Under the pieces are notes generated by a model that did not search any database, was not told where the DNA came from, and saw nothing but the letters and a program-made list of their open reading frames with translations. DNA of 64,000 bases, from NCBI GenBank assembly GCA_030538255.1, contig JAUNUI010000005.1, positions 1 through 64,000 of the forward strand, written 5' to 3'. This DNA comes from Pelistega sp. (GTDB lineage: Bacteria > Pseudomonadota > Gammaproteobacteria > Burkholderiales > Burkholderiaceae_B). The translations under genes and the position numbers were made by a program. Positions 37,681-47,813 of this stretch are shown one piece after another (position 1 is the stretch's first letter; every line of letters starts with the position of its first letter).

Positions 37681-39702
37681 ATGTTTAATCTATTAGAAAA
37701 AATTCAATCCCCTGATGATTTAAAACCCTTAAGCCGCCTGCAATTAGGTCAGTTGGCTGATGAGCTACGCAATTATATCTTGCATACCGTATCACGTACG
37801 GGTGGGCACTTATCATCGAACTTGGGTACGGTCGAATTAACAGTGGCCTTGCACAGTGTTTTTCAGACACCACACGATCGCATTGTTTGGGATGTGGGTC
37901 ATCAATCCTATGCCCATAAGATTCTCACGGGGCGTCGTGAACAGATGAGTGGTTTGCGCCAAGCGGGCGGTATTTCTGGCTTCCCTAAGCGTAGCGAATC
38001 GATCTACGATAATTTTGGTACGGCACACTCATCCACGTCGATTTCAGCGGCTTTAGGTATGGCTGTCGCTTCGCGTAATGCGAATGTTAAGCGCCAACAT
38101 ATCGCGGTGATTGGTGATGGGGCGATGACCGCAGGCATGGCATTTGAAGCTTTAAATAATGCGGGCGTCACCCCAGATATTAATTTACTGGTTATCTTGA
38201 ATGATAACGATATGTCGATTTCGCCACCTGTGGGTGCTTTAAACAAGTATTTAACGCGCTTGATGTCAGGTAGCTTGGCGAAAGAAGCGCATGATTTAGG
38301 CAAGGCGGTCTTAGAACATCTGCCTAGCCCCGTGATGGACTTAGCACGTAAGTTCCGTGGTCACGCTAAGGGTATCTTAGGCCCAGCGACCTTGTTTGAA
38401 GAGTTAGGTTTTAATTACTCCGGCCCGATTGATGGTCATGATTTAGACTCCTTACTGCCAACACTAGAGAATTTGCGTGACCTAGGTGGTTTGCAATTCT
38501 TGCATGTAATTACCAAAAAAGGTCAAGGCTATAAGCTGGCCGAAGCCGATCCTGTACTCTACCATGGTCCAGGCAAGTTCGATCCTTCCGTCGGTATTGT
38601 GCCTAAGCAGGGTGCGAGCAAAGCCACATTTACCCAAGTGTTCGGGCAGTGGATTTGCGATATGGCGGAGCAAGATGAGAAGTTGATGGGCATCACGCCA
38701 GCGATGCGTGAAGGCAGCGGTTTAGTCGAATTCGAGCAGCGTTTTCCTAAGCGTTATTTTGATGTGGGTATTGCTGAACAACATGCAGTGACATTCGCGG
38801 CAGGGATTGCCTGTGAAGACTTTAAGCCTGTGGTGGCGATTTACTCGACTTTCTTGCAGCGTGGATACGATCAGTTTATTCATGATGTGGCCCTACAGAA
38901 TTTAGATGTAACCTTCGCATTAGATCGCGCAGGTATCGTGGGTGCGGATGGCGCAACCCATGCTGGTAATTACGATATCGCCTATTTGCGCTGTGTGCCA
39001 AATATGGTGGTGGCTACCCCTTCGGATGAAAATGAAGCTCGCTTATTATTAAGCACCTGTTATGCCCATCCAGGCCCTGCCAGTGTACGCTATCCACGTG
39101 GTGCTGGCGTCGGTGCTGAGATTGAAACGGGACTACGTACTGTAGCTATTGGTAAGGCCGTAGTGAAGCGCCAAGCATCTGGTCTGCAAGTGGCTAGTGC
39201 CCCCGTTATTGCTGAACAAGTAAAAAGAGAGCCTGTCACGGCTGAACAAGCAAGTCGTGTTAAAGTCACTAGTACGCCAGCAACAGGCGAGCAGAGCGTT
39301 TCAGCAACAGGTGAGCAGAGCGCATCGAAGCATCAGCGCTCACAGAAGCGCCTTGCCTTATTAGCATTCGGTACTTTATTACCAGCGGCTCTGCAAGCGG
39401 GTGAAGCTCTTGATGCGACCGTGGTAGATATGCGCTTTGTTAAACCATTAGATGAAGAGCTCTTGCGTGAGTTGGCGCAGACACATGATGGCTTTGTGAC
39501 GATTGAAGAGGGCTGTATCATGGGGGGGGCGGGGAGTGCAGTCACTGAATTCCTACATGCGCAACAAATTTCCACCCCGGTCTTGCAATTGGGCTTACTG
39601 GACCAATTTATAGATCACGGTGATCAGGCCGTGATCCTTAGTCAACTTGGTCTGGATGGTGCGGGGATTGAACGCCAAGCGCGTGCTTATTTTGCCGGCT
39701 AA
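37681..39702 (+). CDS. dxs: 1-Deoxy-D-xylulose-5-phosphate synthase
   Basis: First enzyme of the MEP isoprenoid pathway; condenses pyruvate and glyceraldehyde 3-phosphate with thiamine diphosphate. TPP-binding [16 protein letters not shown], the [19 protein letters not shown] motif with the catalytic Glu and the C-terminal transketolase domain ([14 protein letters not shown] onward) are intact. Length 673 residues is about 55 more than usual: residues about 498-555, between AVVKRQ and RLALLAFG, are a low-complexity Ala/Glu/Gln/Ser/Thr insert with repeated units. The stop of ispA is six bases upstream of ATG 37681. Confidence 0.95.
   Translation: MFNLLEKIQSPDDLKPLSRLQLGQLADELRNYILHTVSRTGGHLSSNLGTVELTVALHSVFQTPHDRIVWDVGHQSYAHKILTGRREQMSGLRQAGGISGFPKRSESIYDNFGTAHSSTSISAALGMAVASRNANVKRQHIAVIGDGAMTAGMAFEALNNAGVTPDINLLVILNDNDMSISPPVGALNKYLTRLMSGSLAKEAHDLGKAVLEHLPSPVMDLARKFRGHAKGILGPATLFEELGFNYSGPIDGHDLDSLLPTLENLRDLGGLQFLHVITKKGQGYKLAEADPVLYHGPGKFDPSVGIVPKQGASKATFTQVFGQWICDMAEQDEKLMGITPAMREGSGLVEFEQRFPKRYFDVGIAEQHAVTFAAGIACEDFKPVVAIYSTFLQRGYDQFIHDVALQNLDVTFALDRAGIVGADGATHAGNYDIAYLRCVPNMVVATPSDENEARLLLSTCYAHPGPASVRYPRGAGVGAEIETGLRTVAIGKAVVKRQASGLQVASAPVIAEQVKREPVTAEQASRVKVTSTPATGEQSVSATGEQSASKHQRSQKRLALLAFGTLLPAALQAGEALDATVVDMRFVKPLDEELLRELAQTHDGFVTIEEGCIMGGAGSAVTEFLHAQQISTPVLQLGLLDQFIDHGDQAVILSQLGLDGAGIERQARAYFAG
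39278..39325 (+). repeat. 24-bp in-frame tandem repeat inside the dxs insert
   Basis: CAGCAACAGGCGAGCAGAGC at 39278 is repeated at 39302 with C/T change, giving ATGEQS twice. A related AEQ-encoding pair lies about 50 bp upstream. Confidence 0.8.
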
Positions 39703-40012
39703 CTTACCTGAAACTGAGAGGGCGAGCTTGGCTTGTATGCGTAAGGTTGATCACAGGCGTGTTTTCTGTGCCTTAGGAGCGACTAGGGCAGACTAGGACG
39801 TACATATTGAGCGTTCTCAAGTAGCGAACGCATGTCTATCAAATCTGGCGCAAGTGTATCTAGCATCTTAGGCTTAGGCTATCGCAGCCTTCAGTATTAT
39901 AAATTAGTCCTAAATGAGCATCTCAGGTACAATGAGAGCTTATATTATGGATACTTCGGTATGGTCGATACAGACCTGCCGCTTTTTTAAAGAAGTAGAT
40001 TGTTTGAGTACT
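39703..40012. other. Intergenic region between dxs and folE2
   Basis: 310 bp with no gene that I can support. GACTAGG occurs twice around 39780-39797. An in-frame upstream ATG at 39932 could extend FolE2, but the family start is 40013. No Zur-like palindrome is evident. Confidence 0.4.
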
Positions 40013-40810
40013 ATGAATTCAATTATCAGTAACACCCAGCTGATGCCTGATGTGCAGAGCAGCTATGACCCTCGTCGCATTGCGATTCAGCGCGTTGGTG
40101 TGCGTCGTGTGAAACATCCTATGCTGATTCAAGCCGATGACGGCACCGTTCAGCCAACCATTGCTGAGTGGACCTTGACCGTGTTCTTACCTGAGACCGA
40201 GAAGGGCACCCATATGTCGCGCTTTATGGCTTTGCTAGATACCTATCGCACAACGCCAATGACCATGGATCTCTTTAAACAGATGGCTGCAGAGATGTTG
40301 CCTCTGCTGAACGCACCTAAGGGTGACCTCATTGTTAGCTTCCCATACTTCATTAATAAGAAGGCGCCCGTATCGGGTGTGGCGAGCTTGATGGATTATC
40401 AAGTGACATGGACTGCTGCGGCAACTGAAGAAGCTGTAGAGTTCGAGCTGAATGTGGTGGTTCCTGTGATGAGCTTATGCCCATGCTCTAAAGCGATTTC
40501 TGAGTATGGTGCGCATAATCAGCGCTCACACATTACCGTGCAGATGGTTAGTAATGAAGCCTACAGCATGGATGCAGTGATTAAGCTGATTGAGAAGCAA
40601 GGTTCTTCAGAGCTTTGGGCCTTATTAAAGCGCCCCGATGAAAAGTTCGTCACCGAAACCTCATACGATAACCCTAAGTTTGTGGAAGACTTAATTCGTG
40701 ATGTAGCCAGCCAAGTGAAGCAGATCCCTGGTATTGTGCGCTACCGTATTGAAGCAGAAAACTTCGAGTCGATTCATAATCACTCAGCGTATGCGGTGAT
40801 TGAAGGTTAA
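40013..40810 (+). CDS. folE2: GTP cyclohydrolase FolE2 (type IB)
   Basis: Converts GTP to 7,8-dihydroneopterin triphosphate for folate or queuosine; type IB enzymes can use metals other than zinc. The family motif SLCPCSKAISEYGAHNQRSHI, with its metal-site Cys, is intact, and RIAIQRVGVRRVKHP opens the domain. Start ATG 40013 (MNSIISNTQLMPDVQ) has GAG five bases upstream and gives 265 residues, the usual length. In many bacteria folE2 is Zur-regulated; I could not find such a site here. Confidence 0.92.
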   Translation: MNSIISNTQLMPDVQSSYDPRRIAIQRVGVRRVKHPMLIQADDGTVQPTIAEWTLTVFLPETEKGTHMSRFMALLDTYRTTPMTMDLFKQMAAEMLPLLNAPKGDLIVSFPYFINKKAPVSGVASLMDYQVTWTAAATEEAVEFELNVVVPVMSLCPCSKAISEYGAHNQRSHITVQMVSNEAYSMDAVIKLIEKQGSSELWALLKRPDEKFVTETSYDNPKFVEDLIRDVASQVKQIPGIVRYRIEAENFESIHNHSAYAVIEG

Positions 40811-41270
40811 TGAGCTTTTTGTACGACGAGATACTTTAGCATCTATGTCTTGAGAAGTAGTGCATTGGGCTCATAGCGTACTAGCAATCTTCGAGTGCTT
40901 ATTCTCTGTAAACCAGGCTCTAGCAATACCAGCGTGAGCCTGATTCGTTTCTCTCACACAACATAAATCTCTATTTAATCCCAGAGAATCTATTTTCTAG
41001 GGCTAAATCCTTGATTATTTTATGGAAATATCCCATAATTGATAGTTTCTTGCTCGACTTATTGTGCGTTTCTTACTTAACGATTGTTTACGTTACTTAA
41101 GAAGCGGGTGGTAGGCGGGCTGAACCAGCCACTTATGTTGTTTAGCTTGTGTTTTAAAGCGGAAATTTTAAGGCGATAGTTTTTTAGGCGAAAGCTTTTA
41201 AGGCGGAAGTTTTTTAGGTGAAGGCTTTTAAATACGGAACAGCAGGTGGGTTTATCCTTAAGGAGTTATT
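40811..41270. other. Intergenic and leader region of the rpsF operon
   Basis: 460 bp. It holds a hairpin CAGGCTC / GAGCCTG (40914-40941) that may end folE2 transcription, a 6-bp inverted repeat TTATGG / CCATAA, and two 30-bp AT-rich repeats at 41166-41225 near rpsF. I cannot verify an S6:S18-binding leader by eye. Confidence 0.45.
41166..41237. repeat. 30-bp tandem repeat in the rpsF leader
   Basis: Two copies (41166-41195 and 41196-41225), each made of TTTTAAGGCG then TTTTTTAGG[CT]GAA[AG]GC, with the beginning of a third. It lies 45-105 bp upstream of the rpsF start. Confidence 0.8.
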
Positions 41271-41651
41271 ATGCGTCACTACGAAGTAGTGTTTATTGTG
41301 CACCCTGATCAAAGCGAACAGGTTCCTGCCATGACAGAACGTTACCAAACTTTGGTAACTGGTAACGGTGGTCAAGTTCACCGTACAGAAGACTGGGGTC
41401 GCCGTCAATTGGCTTACCCAATTCAGAAATTAGTTAAAGCACATTACGTGTGTCTTAACATCGAGTGCGATCAAGCAACTTTAGACGAGTTAGAGCATTC
41501 TTTCCGCTATAACGATGCAATCTTACGCAACTTGATTATCAAGTCTAAGAAAGCCCCAGCTGGCGCATCAGTAATGATGAAATCAGTTGAGCGCGAAGAA
41601 GCACGTAAAGTACCAGCTGAAGCTGCTGCAGAAGCAGAAGGCGAAGAATAA
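41271..41651 (+). CDS. rpsF: 30S ribosomal protein S6
   Basis: 126-residue ferredoxin-like ribosomal protein ([21 protein letters not shown], then [10 protein letters not shown]-like [17 protein letters not shown]) that pairs with S18. AAGGAG lies six bases before ATG 41271. The acidic C-terminal tail ([10 protein letters not shown]) is usual for proteobacterial S6. Confidence 0.96.
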   Translation: MRHYEVVFIVHPDQSEQVPAMTERYQTLVTGNGGQVHRTEDWGRRQLAYPIQKLVKAHYVCLNIECDQATLDELEHSFRYNDAILRNLIIKSKKAPAGASVMMKSVEREEARKVPAEAAAEAEGEE

Positions 41652-41664
41652 TTCCGAGATCAGC

Positions 41665-41997
41665 GTGAATCAGGTTTATCTTCAAGCGCGGGTTGTTGAA
41701 ATACAATCTATACGTCACACCCCCGCAGGTTTACCGGTTCTGGACTTGATGTTGGCGCATAGCGCTGAGGTGATTGAAGCAGCACACCAACGCCGAGTAG
41801 AATTTACCATTATGGCCCGTGCCTTAGGCCCACAAGCCACACAATTACAGGCAATGGCTATTGGTACCGAGTTAAGAGTAGAAGGGTTTTTAGCCCCGAC
41901 ACGTAAGAACTCCAGTAAATTAGTTCTACATATTCAGGCAGTGAGTTTACCCGCTCAACACACTGGCAGCGTCGCTAATACAAGCTATATGGTCTAA
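41665..41997 (+). CDS. priB: Primosomal replication protein N (PriB)
   Basis: Single-stranded-DNA-binding OB-fold protein of the restart primosome. GTG 41665 (VNQVYLQARVVEIQSIRHTPAGLPVLDLMLAHS) fits the family start; an ATG 78 bases upstream lies within rpsF and is a poor candidate. Product 110 residues. It sits between rpsF and rpsR, the standard rpsF-priB-rpsR-rplI order in beta- and gammaproteobacteria. Confidence 0.9.
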   Translation: MNQVYLQARVVEIQSIRHTPAGLPVLDLMLAHSAEVIEAAHQRRVEFTIMARALGPQATQLQAMAIGTELRVEGFLAPTRKNSSKLVLHIQAVSLPAQHTGSVANTSYMV

Positions 41998-42096
41998 ATG
42001 GTAAGGTACTCAGCACAATAGTTTATGACTCAATGTGCGAATACCTTAAGTTAACAGTTTAGAGGCTTAGGTCTCATCGATTTAAAAGGCAAAATC

Positions 42097-42372
42097 ATGG
42101 CTTTCATGAAAAAAGGCAAGGAGCGTCGTAGTAAATTTACGCAACAAAATCCGTTGTTCAAGCGTCGCAAATTCTGCCGCTTTACAGCAGCAGGCGTTGA
42201 AGAAATTGACTACAAAGATGTTGATACATTACGCGATTTTATTACAGAAACAGGTAAAGTTATTCCTGCTCGTTTAACAGGTACTAAAGCAAACTACCAA
42301 CGTCAGTTGGATACCGCTATCAAACGCGCGCGTTTCTTAGCTTTGCTTCCATACACTGACAACCATAACTAA
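42097..42372 (+). CDS. rpsR: 30S ribosomal protein S18
   Basis: 91 residues; [13 protein letters not shown] and [33 protein letters not shown] are the S18 core. Slightly extended N-terminus ([13 protein letters not shown]). 15 bp separate its stop from rplI. Confidence 0.96.
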   Translation: MAFMKKGKERRSKFTQQNPLFKRRKFCRFTAAGVEEIDYKDVDTLRDFITETGKVIPARLTGTKANYQRQLDTAIKRARFLALLPYTDNHN

Positions 42373-42387
42373 TAGGGATGACATATC

Positions 42388-42843
42388 ATGCAAGTTATTT
42401 TATTAGAAAAAATTGGTAAATTAGGTGATTTAGGTGAGATCGTTAAAGTACGTAACGGTTTTGCTCGTAACTATTTAATCCCTCAGAAAAAAGCTCGTCG
42501 TGCAACTGACGAAGCTATCGCTGAGTTCCAAGAGCGTCGTGCTGAACTAGAACAAGCTCAAGCTGAACGTCTAGCCGCTGCTCAAGCAGTAGCTGCTAAA
42601 CTTAACGAATACCGCTTAGTGATTTCTCAGAAAGCGGGTGTTGATGGCCGTCTATTCGGTTCTGTCACCACAATGGACATCGCCGCTGCACTCGTTGCTG
42701 CTGGTTTTGATTCTATCGTTAAGCAACAAGTTCGCTTACCTGACGGTGCATTGAAAGCAGTGGGTGAATTCCCAGTGTCTTTACACTTGCACGCTGACGT
42801 GAATGCAGACATCACTGTTGTGATTCAAGGTGAAATGGCTTAA
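42388..42843 (+). CDS. rplI: 50S ribosomal protein L9
   Basis: 151 residues; the N-terminal [35 protein letters not shown]-binding domain, a long connecting helix and a C-terminal domain ([20 protein letters not shown]) are all present. ATG 42388 follows AGGGATGAC. Confidence 0.96.
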   Translation: MQVILLEKIGKLGDLGEIVKVRNGFARNYLIPQKKARRATDEAIAEFQERRAELEQAQAERLAAAQAVAAKLNEYRLVISQKAGVDGRLFGSVTTMDIAAALVAAGFDSIVKQQVRLPDGALKAVGEFPVSLHLHADVNADITVVIQGEMA

Positions 42844-42857
42844 TTAATTTAAGCTAT

Positions 42858-42957
42858 ATGAGTTAAGTAATTAACTCATGACCTGATAAAGCCAACTCAT
42901 CACGAGTTGGCTTCAAACTGCTAAAACCTCTTGTTTTTTGACAAGGGGTTTTCTTTT
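42858..42957 (+). terminator. Three hairpins ending the rpsF-rplI operon
   Basis: ATGAGTTA / TAACTCAT (42858-42879), AGCCAACTC / GAGTTGGCT (42890-42912) and AAAACCTCTTG / CAAGGGGTTTT (42923-42952) followed by CTTTTG. The last is the best intrinsic terminator. Confidence 0.75.
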
Positions 42958-43066
42958 GTGGGTGTGTACAGTGGTATGGAAAGTAATTACTCAGTAGAAC
43001 ACATCTTGTGAGGGCTCTGGAAATGCGTGAAGCTAATGTCTTCACGCATTTTGTATAACATACCGA

Positions 43067-46057
43067 CTACCAGGTATAACGTAGAGAGGCATTGGCTGCG
43101 TGTTGTTTCGCCCCAGAGCGGTATTCACCACCATAAGAGAGTCCTAAGCTGAGTTGCTTACTCACCGCATACTGCACGCCCAGATCTACCACTAAAGCAT
43201 CGCGACCAAGACGTGGGGAATGGGTTTTAATTTGTGTGCCCATCAAATGTGTTGAGGTATGCGCTTGACGGTCCATATGTTCATGCGCCCAATACACACC
43301 GAGATTGAGACGTGCTGAAGAATCGACATCGGTCGATAAGCGCGCACTCATGCGTGCCCCCACTAAGGTTTCTAAGGAGTTTAGTCGATGATGCTTGACG
43401 TTTAATGCGCTTAAGGCATCACCGTGCTCTTGAGTGGCGCGACGACTTAAGTGGTTATAGCGCAAGCCCACCTCAGGAACCAAGCTGAGGCTATCACTGC
43501 CCAGTTGATAACCTAACATGGCTGAAGCCATCATATCGTAGCCACGTGTTTTGCCCTTAGTCTGTGCACTCCAACTGCCGATTTGCATAGAGCGACGAAC
43601 ATCCGTGCTATTGTAAGCGATACCTAAAGTGCCACGCGCTTGGAAATTACCCATGGCGGTTTGCCCATAGAAGTTCAGTCCGTAGCTATCAGTATCGGCC
43701 TTATCGGCGGTGCCATTTAAGCCCGTCGTCTTGCTACGCAAAAAGCTTGCGCTCAGACCTAAGCGACTCTGTGCATTGATGTGGCGATCGACCCCTAAGA
43801 CTAAACCAGAACTGCGATCTTTAAAACCACTGGCGAAACTATCACGATCGTAATCACCCTTTTGGTATAAGAGGCTGCCCCAGACATCGTAGTTGCGATC
43901 GGTACTGGTTTTCGTAGCATAGTGACCATCACGGATCAATAGGGTATCACCGACGAGATGGTGATCAATGGTGCGCGTGACTAAACGCTGTGCCGCCAAG
44001 TTACTCAGCAAGGCATTACTATAGGCCTGCCCTGAAAGGGAAGAGAGGGCATCAGGTAGTGCTTGTGCAGAAAGACGGTATAAACCATCCCAGAAATCTT
44101 GTGCATTGGCCTGCGGGCGCGCTGCTGCAGCGGGGCGTACACCATCCAGAGCACGGCCTACCATTGATTGATTGGTATTGATCTGTATGCCTAATCGGCT
44201 TAAGTTGGCATAGTATTGCGGGGTCACAAACAGATCTAAATTCTGCTTGCTGTATACAGTATCCCAGCGGTAGCCCGCTGCTTGATTGACGTGAATTAAA
44301 TCCTTAAAGGAACCCTGTATCTCTTGGCTGGTGCTGACGACTCTGATGCCTTGGCCTAATACAGGAGCACCAGTTCCACCCACTACCAGACTACCGTCAG
44401 CCTTAAACACACCTTGATCGCCCGTTAGCTGCAAGCGTGGGATCAGCATTGATGAGGCTGTGGCTGCACGAGCTTGCTGAGGACTCGATGCTGTCTTAGT
44501 GGCTGTTGTTACGCTAGATTTTTGCTCGGCTATCGCTTGGCTTGTCGTCGTATCGACCAGTAATCGGCTACCTGGCAGCATGGTGACGGTATTGTTGACG
44601 GTCATGGTTTGGCCATATTGCCCAGGTTTGAGTTCGCCTGCTATATAGATGGGGGCCGCAAAATAGCCCGTACCTTGTAAGCGCGCCACTTGCGCGATTT
44701 GGACGGTAGAAGCGAGACGTCCTGTGACATCCAAGATACCTGAGTAAATGTAGGTACCCCCTTGATATCGATTATCCCCTGTAAGGGAGAGTGTACCAAG
44801 ACCTGATTTATATAAGCCCCCAGCACCCGCAATATCATTGGTAAATACGGTGTTATGACCTTGAGTATTGACGATAAAATCTTGGGTGAAGTAGGCGGGA
44901 CCATTAATCGCCTTGCCTAAATCAAGTAAGCCCCAGCCATAAATCGCCCGATCACCTAAAGGTTTAGCCGTGCTTAACAGCGTCTGTACGATATTCGGTG
45001 CCGTCATGAACGGAAAAACTTCACGCAGTACCGCTGCAGCACCCGCCACATGTGGCGTTGCCATGGAGGTGCCCGTCATTTCGAGATAAGGGGGATCAGC
45101 CCCTTGCGTAGGATACGTTGAAATAATGTTGGTGCCAGGCGCTGTGATACACCAATCGGCGGCGACACCACATTGATTACTGCTAGGGGCTAATTTACCA
45201 TCTTGAGCGAGATTAACAACGGCGATCAGGTGTGGCTGCAATCCCGAGTAATCAAAACCACTGCCGTCAGTCTTTATGAAGTCTGGATTGGATGGATCAG
45301 GGGCGTAAGGGTCAGGCCCGAAGAAAGTATACTTACCAAGATGATAATTTTCTGGGCGAATAAAGGGGTAAAATCCGGGCCCAGTAGGATCTTTACCGAT
45401 AATGGGCTGTGATACACCATCATTACCTGCAGCAAACACGATAACCATATCTGCGCGAGCCGCCCCCATTAGTGCGTGGAACTCAGCATCAGTATCGAGT
45501 TCGTGGTAAGGTTGAGAGTCATAGACCGTATCATCATACATAGGGCCATAACTTGCATTGAGGACCTGGGCGCCTTGTTTAATCGCACTATAAATGGCGG
45601 CTACCTCATCCTTTGTTGTCATGTTTGAGACGATGGTACGCAGGGCTAAAATATTTGCATTATATGCAACCCCATGTATAGCTACTCCATCTCGAGCAGC
45701 GGCAATGGTGCCGCTCACATGCGTACCGTGCCCAATTATCTCGCCGTTATCATCCAGTGAGGTATCTGAAAAATCATCCTTAGCTTGGCCATCAGGGCCA
45801 TCAAATACAAAATTAGCAGAACCTGGGAGGATTTTGTTCTTGAACTCTGGGTGATAGCGATCTAATCCACTGTCAATCACGGCAACCGTGATACCTTTGC
45901 CCGTAAAGCCCGCATGATAGGCTGGAGCTGCATTAATTGCCGCTAAACCCCATTGCCTGTTGTATTCATCGTCTTCGACAAAGGCTTGTGCATACGCGGT
46001 TTGGCAACTGAACACTAAGGGCAAAAGAATATATAAATGGCGTGTGACAGTTTTCAT
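43067..46057 (-). CDS. Autotransporter serine protease, subtilisin (S8) type, SphB1-like
   Basis: Secreted protease of the type V (autotransporter) class. From ATG 46057: signal peptide MKTVTRHLYILLPLVFSCQTAYA, cleaved about AYA-QA (LVFSC is a poor lipobox but should be noted, since Bordetella SphB1 is a lipoprotein). Subtilase domain about 35-390 with Asp62 (AVIDSGLD), His113 (GHGTHVSGT) and Ser331 (GTSMATPHVAGA), all intact. A PATR-like repeat (GGTYIYSGILDVTGRL) and linker follow, then a C-terminal beta-barrel of about 270 residues ending RYTW. An AGGA ribosome-binding site lies eight bases before the ATG. In Bordetella this family matures FhaB; a two-partner exoprotein locus lies 3 kb away here, so a similar job is plausible but unproven. 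Confidence 0.9.
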   Translation of the reverse strand: MKTVTRHLYILLPLVFSCQTAYAQAFVEDDEYNRQWGLAAINAAPAYHAGFTGKGITVAVIDSGLDRYHPEFKNKILPGSANFVFDGPDGQAKDDFSDTSLDDNGEIIGHGTHVSGTIAAARDGVAIHGVAYNANILALRTIVSNMTTKDEVAAIYSAIKQGAQVLNASYGPMYDDTVYDSQPYHELDTDAEFHALMGAARADMVIVFAAGNDGVSQPIIGKDPTGPGFYPFIRPENYHLGKYTFFGPDPYAPDPSNPDFIKTDGSGFDYSGLQPHLIAVVNLAQDGKLAPSSNQCGVAADWCITAPGTNIISTYPTQGADPPYLEMTGTSMATPHVAGAAAVLREVFPFMTAPNIVQTLLSTAKPLGDRAIYGWGLLDLGKAINGPAYFTQDFIVNTQGHNTVFTNDIAGAGGLYKSGLGTLSLTGDNRYQGGTYIYSGILDVTGRLASTVQIAQVARLQGTGYFAAPIYIAGELKPGQYGQTMTVNNTVTMLPGSRLLVDTTTSQAIAEQKSSVTTATKTASSPQQARAATASSMLIPRLQLTGDQGVFKADGSLVVGGTGAPVLGQGIRVVSTSQEIQGSFKDLIHVNQAAGYRWDTVYSKQNLDLFVTPQYYANLSRLGIQINTNQSMVGRALDGVRPAAAARPQANAQDFWDGLYRLSAQALPDALSSLSGQAYSNALLSNLAAQRLVTRTIDHHLVGDTLLIRDGHYATKTSTDRNYDVWGSLLYQKGDYDRDSFASGFKDRSSGLVLGVDRHINAQSRLGLSASFLRSKTTGLNGTADKADTDSYGLNFYGQTAMGNFQARGTLGIAYNSTDVRRSMQIGSWSAQTKGKTRGYDMMASAMLGYQLGSDSLSLVPEVGLRYNHLSRRATQEHGDALSALNVKHHRLNSLETLVGARMSARLSTDVDSSARLNLGVYWAHEHMDRQAHTSTHLMGTQIKTHSPRLGRDALVVDLGVQYAVSKQLSLGLSYGGEYRSGAKQHAANASLRYTW

Positions 46058-46195
46058 GGCAATGTTCCTAGTCCAGATACGGGTCAGTAGAGTAAACATA
46101 CCCAGTGCAAGTAGCGTTTACATAATGTACATGTAAGAAAATTTACCATTATTTACATTATTTGGGTATCACTAGAACTAGTGAAAATTTTTAGC

Positions 46196-46225
46196 TTAAC
46201 CTAAGGATGAAATTAAGGCTACAAT
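46196..46225 (+). promoter_or_regulatory. Possible dnaB promoter
   Basis: TTAACC (46196-46201) and TACAAT (46220-46225) with an 18-bp spacer, about 48 bp before the dnaB start. Fair but unproven sigma-70 match. Confidence 0.35.
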
Positions 46226-46272
46226 ATATAGCTTAGTTCTCGATTTACCTCTCTTTAATAGCCACGCGTTTA

Positions 46273-47748
46273 ATGAATACTCCAGACCCTTTTGACGTTT
46301 TTGCGGAACAAGACTTTCCCCTTGATGTAGAGTCGGTGCAGGCACTAGAGCCACCCGTACCTGAACTGCATAGAATGGATCCGCAAATTGCCCAGATGCG
46401 CTTACCGCCTCAATCGATTGAGGCTGAACAGGCGGTCTTAGGAGGTTTATTGCTCGATAATCGTGCCATGGAGCATATTAATGGTATTGTGCATGAGCAT
46501 GATTTTTATCGTCACGATCACCGTCTCATTTGGCATCATATTAATGAGCTGATTAATTTAGACCGTCCAGCCGATGTGATTACGGTGGCTGAGTCTTTGC
46601 GCTTAGTGAATAAAGAGGATGAAGCAGGGGGCTTAATTTACCTTAACTCACTCGCATCGAATACGCCCTCCGCCGCGAATATCCTGCGTTATGCCGAGAT
46701 TGTGCGTGAGCGCTCTATGCTGCGCCAACTGGTGAGTGCCAGTGATGAAATTGCGGCAACCGCATTTAACCCTCAAGGTCGTCCTGCACGTCAATTACTG
46801 GATGAAGCTGAATCGAAAATCTTTATGATCTCGCAGGCCAGTGGCCAGAATCAGGGTGATTTTCACTCCATGGATAGGGTGATTGTCCAGGTGATTGAGA
46901 ATCTGGAAGCCTTATATATGCGTGATGATCACTCTGATGTCACGGGGATTGGTACTGGCTTTACCGATTTGGATTCTAAGACAGCGGGTTTACATGGGGG
47001 GCAATTGATTATTGTTGCTGGGCGTCCAGCCATGGGTAAGACCTCTTTTGCCATGAATATTGCGGAGCATGTGGCGCTTGAAGAGAAACTGCCTGTGGTG
47101 GTGTTCTCTATGGAGATGGATGCGGTGCAATTAGGCCATCGTATGCTGGGCTCAGTCGGTAAGATTAACCAGCAGCGCATGAAGACAGGCCGCTTACATG
47201 AGGAAGATTGGCCACGCATTACTTATGCAACCCAACAGCTGCAAGATGCGCCGATTTATATTGATGAGAGTGCAGCACTCACCCCTATGGACTTACGTGC
47301 ACGTGCTCGTCGTCTGCGCAGCCGTGAGGGTAAATTGGGTTTGATAGTCGTCGATTACCTGCAGTTGATGTCAGGTAATGGCCGAGTCGATAACCGTACC
47401 GCGGAAATCTCAGAGATTAGCCGCTCACTGAAGAGCTTGGCGCGTGAGCTTGATTGCCCGATTATCGCCTTATCACAGTTAAACCGTAGTCTTGAGCAAA
47501 GGACAAATAAGCGACCGATTATGAGTGACCTACGTGAATCAGGAGCGATTGAACAAGACGCTGACGTGATCCTCTTTATCTATCGTGATGAGGTCTACAA
47601 CCCCGAAAGCCCTGATAAGGGTACGGCCGAAATTATTATCGGTAAGCAACGTAGTGGCCCGATAGGTACCTTACGCTTAACCTTTGCCGGTGAATACACC
47701 AAGTTTATGAACTATACGGGGGCTGGTCCAAGCTTTGAGGGCGCTTAA
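46273..47748 (+). CDS. dnaB: Replicative DNA helicase
   Basis: Hexameric 5'-3' helicase of the replication fork. N-terminal helical domain with RLPPQSIEAEQAVLGGLLLDNRAM (about residues 52-75), RecA-like domain with Walker A GRPAMGKTSFAMNIA, VVFSMEMDA, the VVDYLQLMSG Walker B and DLRESGAIEQDADVI. Length 491 residues, with about 25 extra acidic/Pro residues at the N-terminus. It closes the ribosomal-protein block rpsF-priB-rpsR-rplI, with the protease gene on the opposite strand in between. Confidence 0.96.
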   Translation: MNTPDPFDVFAEQDFPLDVESVQALEPPVPELHRMDPQIAQMRLPPQSIEAEQAVLGGLLLDNRAMEHINGIVHEHDFYRHDHRLIWHHINELINLDRPADVITVAESLRLVNKEDEAGGLIYLNSLASNTPSAANILRYAEIVRERSMLRQLVSASDEIAATAFNPQGRPARQLLDEAESKIFMISQASGQNQGDFHSMDRVIVQVIENLEALYMRDDHSDVTGIGTGFTDLDSKTAGLHGGQLIIVAGRPAMGKTSFAMNIAEHVALEEKLPVVVFSMEMDAVQLGHRMLGSVGKINQQRMKTGRLHEEDWPRITYATQQLQDAPIYIDESAALTPMDLRARARRLRSREGKLGLIVVDYLQLMSGNGRVDNRTAEISEISRSLKSLARELDCPIIALSQLNRSLEQRTNKRPIMSDLRESGAIEQDADVILFIYRDEVYNPESPDKGTAEIIIGKQRSGPIGTLRLTFAGEYTKFMNYTGAGPSFEGA

Positions 47749-47813
47749 TGTGACGGCGGAGCCTATGGTAGAGCGATGCTTTGCTTTGGTTTAAACCTTG
47801 GACTTGGCGGCTT

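Noticed and set aside
39914-40012. N-terminal extension of FolE2
   Set aside because: The extra 33 residues are unlike the family; ATG 40013 gives the normal length.
41587-41664. PriB start at ATG inside rpsF
   Set aside because: The added residues are just rpsF read in another frame; GTG 41665 fits the family.
46058-46099. N-terminal extension of the S8 autotransporter
   Set aside because: It would precede a good signal peptide; ATG 46057 has the better ribosome-binding site.
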